From Lophius americanus (taxonomy: Eukaryota > Chordata > Actinopteri > Lophiiformes > Lophiidae): a stretch of 64,000 nucleotides of DNA. Below are positions 61,720-64,000 of this stretch, piece after piece (the first letter of the stretch is position 1; each line of letters begins with the position of its first letter). The stretch is from assembly GCA_037951165.1 (NCBI GenBank), contig JBBDHG010000169.1, positions 1,469,501 through 1,533,500 of the forward strand, read 5' to 3'. The position numbers were made by a program, and so were the translations under genes. The notes beneath the pieces are model-generated. The model saw only the letters and a list, made by a program, of their open reading frames with translations, was not told where the DNA came from and did no database searches.

Positions 61720-62130
61720 TCAGATTTTTTTCTTGGATCGGATTGTTTTGCGTTGCTGTTCCCTTTACTCTGAAAATGCGATCTATATCCGATTCCAGTA
61801 CGAACAGTTCACAGCCCTAAACTGATGCCCAAAAGAAAAAATAACAAAGACGTCACACGCTGCCTGTTACAAAATGGATGTCAATAAAGTTAGTTTGAAC
61901 GCACTTGTTTATAATGACGTCAAAGTCGCATGAATTCCCATCTGACGGTTCAGACTGAGGTCGCATTGCGAAAAATCCGACCTGTGTTTGATTTAGGATC
62001 ACATATGGAAGAGACCCAAACCAGAAACTGGAAAATATCAGATTCCATGTGATTTGTGTTGATCACACTGTCACATAGGAGCAACAAATGAGACTTGGGC
62101 GATGTTTTTAGAGCAGTGTGAACATATCTT
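61720..62130. mobile_element. Possible non-autonomous DNA-transposon fragment
   Basis: Blocks such as cagttcagatttttttcttg, gaaaatgcgatctatatccg, gcattgcgaaaaatccgacc and agagcagtgtgaacat resemble a common fish repeat. I could not define its terminal repeats. Confidence 0.35.
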
Positions 62131-63204
62131 TACTCACAACTGTTGTCAAATAATGTTTTAGCCTCGTCCTTGGCCTGAAAAAAATATCTTTCGTCTATTC
62201 GTTGTTGAAATTGAGGTTTCACAGAGAGCTTTAGAACATACCTTCATATCGGGATGTTTGCTTTTTCTATCTGCAAACATTCAAGTGATAAACTCGATAA
62301 ACACTGAGGTGAGAGTGGTGGTACTGCAGAGTCCAAATCCGCATCTCAGCCATCCGGTTCTTTAATGTGTCCTTGCGATGGCCACAGCCTCTTGTAATCC
62401 ACTCCCATTAACAAAATTGTATTAATAGCTTTGATTTTGGCTTGAGTGAACGTCATTATTGTAATTAGCCACATGCAGGATTAGGGGATAATCCACTGTG
62501 GCAGAGTAATTGGATAGATGCCCCAAAGGAAACTGTGTTGAACTCGTGGAAATCCTGGGGAAATGAGAACTCATTGTGTTAGCAGCTTCAAAGTTAAAAC
62601 GTGTCCTCAATCCTCAAACAATGCATTAATTTAGCAGGATATCACCTCATCCCTGAAGGGAGCATGATGAAAATATGCTCTTCAGCTTTTGCATCATTAA
62701 ATAGTTCTTCAGGAGTGGGAATCGTACACCGTCCAGACATTGGAACTATTAGAATAGGGTTAGTGCATGAAGTTCTGAAGAGGAAACCTTTTTTTTTTTA
62801 TTCAGGCTGAGGGAAATAATGTGAAGCATGTCGTCACTTTTTATATGAATCAGTAAATTAAAAAAATCTCCACTTTCACACCCGGCATCCTTTTCAATTT
62901 CCATGATTAAGATGTACTTTGGCCCATCTCTGTGCCCCTGGGAGCGTTTGGTCTTTAAAGGACGTTTGGTGCAGCACCTCCTTTGTGCATTTCTTGAGGT
63001 GCTGAAAGAAACTGACCAACAAAATCCTGGTCTAGTCTAATTAATGGAGTAGTATAATTCCTACTACACACACACACAGGCATAACGTGTGCCTGTTAAA
63101 TACCAGTGAGGCTAATCATCTATATTTCTCTGCCCCTTCAGTCGTTCCTCAGGATATTTCTGGAGGATGGCAGTACTTGACCTTTAACCCTGTGATGTCA
63201 TGGG

Positions 63205-63560
63205 TGTGATCTTTAGAGTAGGATATCACAGACGGTTGATGCCTGTCTACATGCAGGGAAAGCTTCCAATCCCCTGCTTAGTACAAGCAAACCCCCTGAT
63301 TGAACTTCAATGTGAAAAATTCTGGAAGAACTTTACTATTAGTGTAAATATTTTATATATACACAAGACAGAGGTCCTTGTGTAGAGTCATATTCACTAA
63401 ATGTGAACTAAATCAGAACACAGCTAGGAAGTTATGAACACAAAACAGGGTTTTTAGAAGAAAAAAACTCCCCCTGGTGACTAAAGTCTGAACCACTAGA
63501 GTCAATATTCGATATATTTAAGATAGACATACTTAAGTCGCCATAATGCACCAAATAGGA
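63205..63560 (-). mobile_element. Family A copy, worn ends
   Basis: Reverse orientation with aatcccctgcttagtacaa, ccctgattgaac and actccccctggtgactaaa anchors. The 5' third is missing. Confidence 0.65.
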
Positions 63561-63599
63561 TCTGAGTGCATGTACTGTAGATCATGTGATTTAAATGAT

Positions 63600-63842
63600 T
63601 TAGATAGATCTGCAGAAGAAGAGGCCAGATTGAGACGGTTTGGACTTGTGAAGAGGAGGGATAGTGGATCTATTTGTGGAAGGATGCTGGAATTGTTGCT
63701 GCCAGGCAGGATAAATGAACGAAGACCAAAAAGGAGGTTTTTGGGTGTGGTGATAGAGTACATGCAGTTGGTCAGTGAGACAGAAGAAGAATGGGTTGAT
63801 CCACTCAGGCGACCCCTAAAGGACCAAAAGAGGAAGAAGAAG
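63600..63842 (+). pseudogene. LINE ORF2 C-terminal remnant (different clade)
   Basis: A + strand frame reads EEEARLRRFGLVKRRDSGS, ICGRMLELLLPGRINERRPK, RRFLGVVIEYMQLVSETEEE, ending in DPLRRPLK and lysine-rich residues. RLRWFGHVxRRD, MLExxLPGRRxRGRPKRRFxDVV is the C-terminal pattern of another fish LINE type. It is open for about 80 codons but has no start or RT domain. Confidence 0.65.
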
Positions 63843-64000
63843 ATGAAAGAGCCTAAGATTAAGTCTGGCTACTTCAAAATATGTCATAAATTAGTTATTA
63901 CAATGTTACAACATCAATTCTGGATTCTTCTTCAGGAACTTAGTCTCCACCAACATTTAGGCAATTACCTAAAATCTAGAAACACTGGATTTCCCTCCAT

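Larger units (their letters stand above)
60977..64000 (+). other. ntm: Intron downstream of the cassette exon; GPI-anchor exon not reached
   Basis: Donor gttagt. The first 300 bases contain two TGCATG motifs and no recognised repeat. Further on are a possible DNA-transposon fragment, a family A copy and a LINE remnant. No exon encoding a GPGAV-like linker and hydrophobic GPI tail was found. Confidence 0.7.

Noticed and set aside
1..64000. CRISPR arrays, operons, ribosome binding sites, rRNA or tRNA genes
   Set aside because: The window is vertebrate nuclear DNA. No spaced direct-repeat array or intact tRNA or rRNA gene was seen; tRNA-like words belong to SINEs.

Overview
The window looks like part of a teleost fish nuclear genome. 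It is AT-rich, almost entirely non-coding, and holds vertebrate-type exons with GT/AG splice sites in very long introns. It is littered with decayed repeats of fish type: Tc1-like transposon relics, L2/Rex1-like LINE pieces, tRNA-derived SINEs and simple repeats. I cannot assign the species.

I can support one gene. It is an IgLON cell-adhesion molecule on the + strand, incomplete at both ends. Six exons are recognisable: 11533-11762 (rest of Ig domain 1), 33325-33450 and 54307-54435 (Ig domain 2), 55480-55600 and 55832-55983 (Ig domain 3), and a 36-base cassette exon at 60941-60976. Splice phases chain without a break (2, 1, 1, 1, 2, 1, 1), giving about 264 codons of continuous reading frame over 49.4 kb. 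The Ig3 exons resemble NTM/OPCML. The cassette exon encodes the EPTSSTLLQ motif that I know from NTM splice variants, so neurotrimin (ntm) is the best name, with an OPCML-like paralogue as the alternative. The signal-peptide exon and the GPI-anchor exon were not found.

Layout: 1-11532 is upstream sequence or intron 1, with a GAT-rich tandem array at 1167-1835. 11763-33324 and 33451-54306 are two introns of about 21 kb each, made mostly of repeats. 54436-55479 and 55601-55831 are short introns. 55984-60940 precedes the cassette exon. 60977-64000 is downstream intron, whose start looks unusually free of repeats and carries UGCAUG splicing motifs.

The most striking structure outside the gene is a dispersed family seen in about 19 segments (called family A here). 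It starts with TCCCCGAAAAGTC and has an inverted copy of that start near its other end. That is followed by a small GC-rich hairpin and a CTAG|T terminus. It carries a variable number of internal units of about 180 bases. This matches the architecture of a non-autonomous Helitron. One copy is split by a 580-base MITE. Three other small families also recur: a 0.5-0.6 kb family in three copies (family B), a reverse-transcriptase-palm-bearing unit in four same-strand copies (family C), and a locally duplicated block at 21.2/22.7 kb. None of these families could be compared with a database here.
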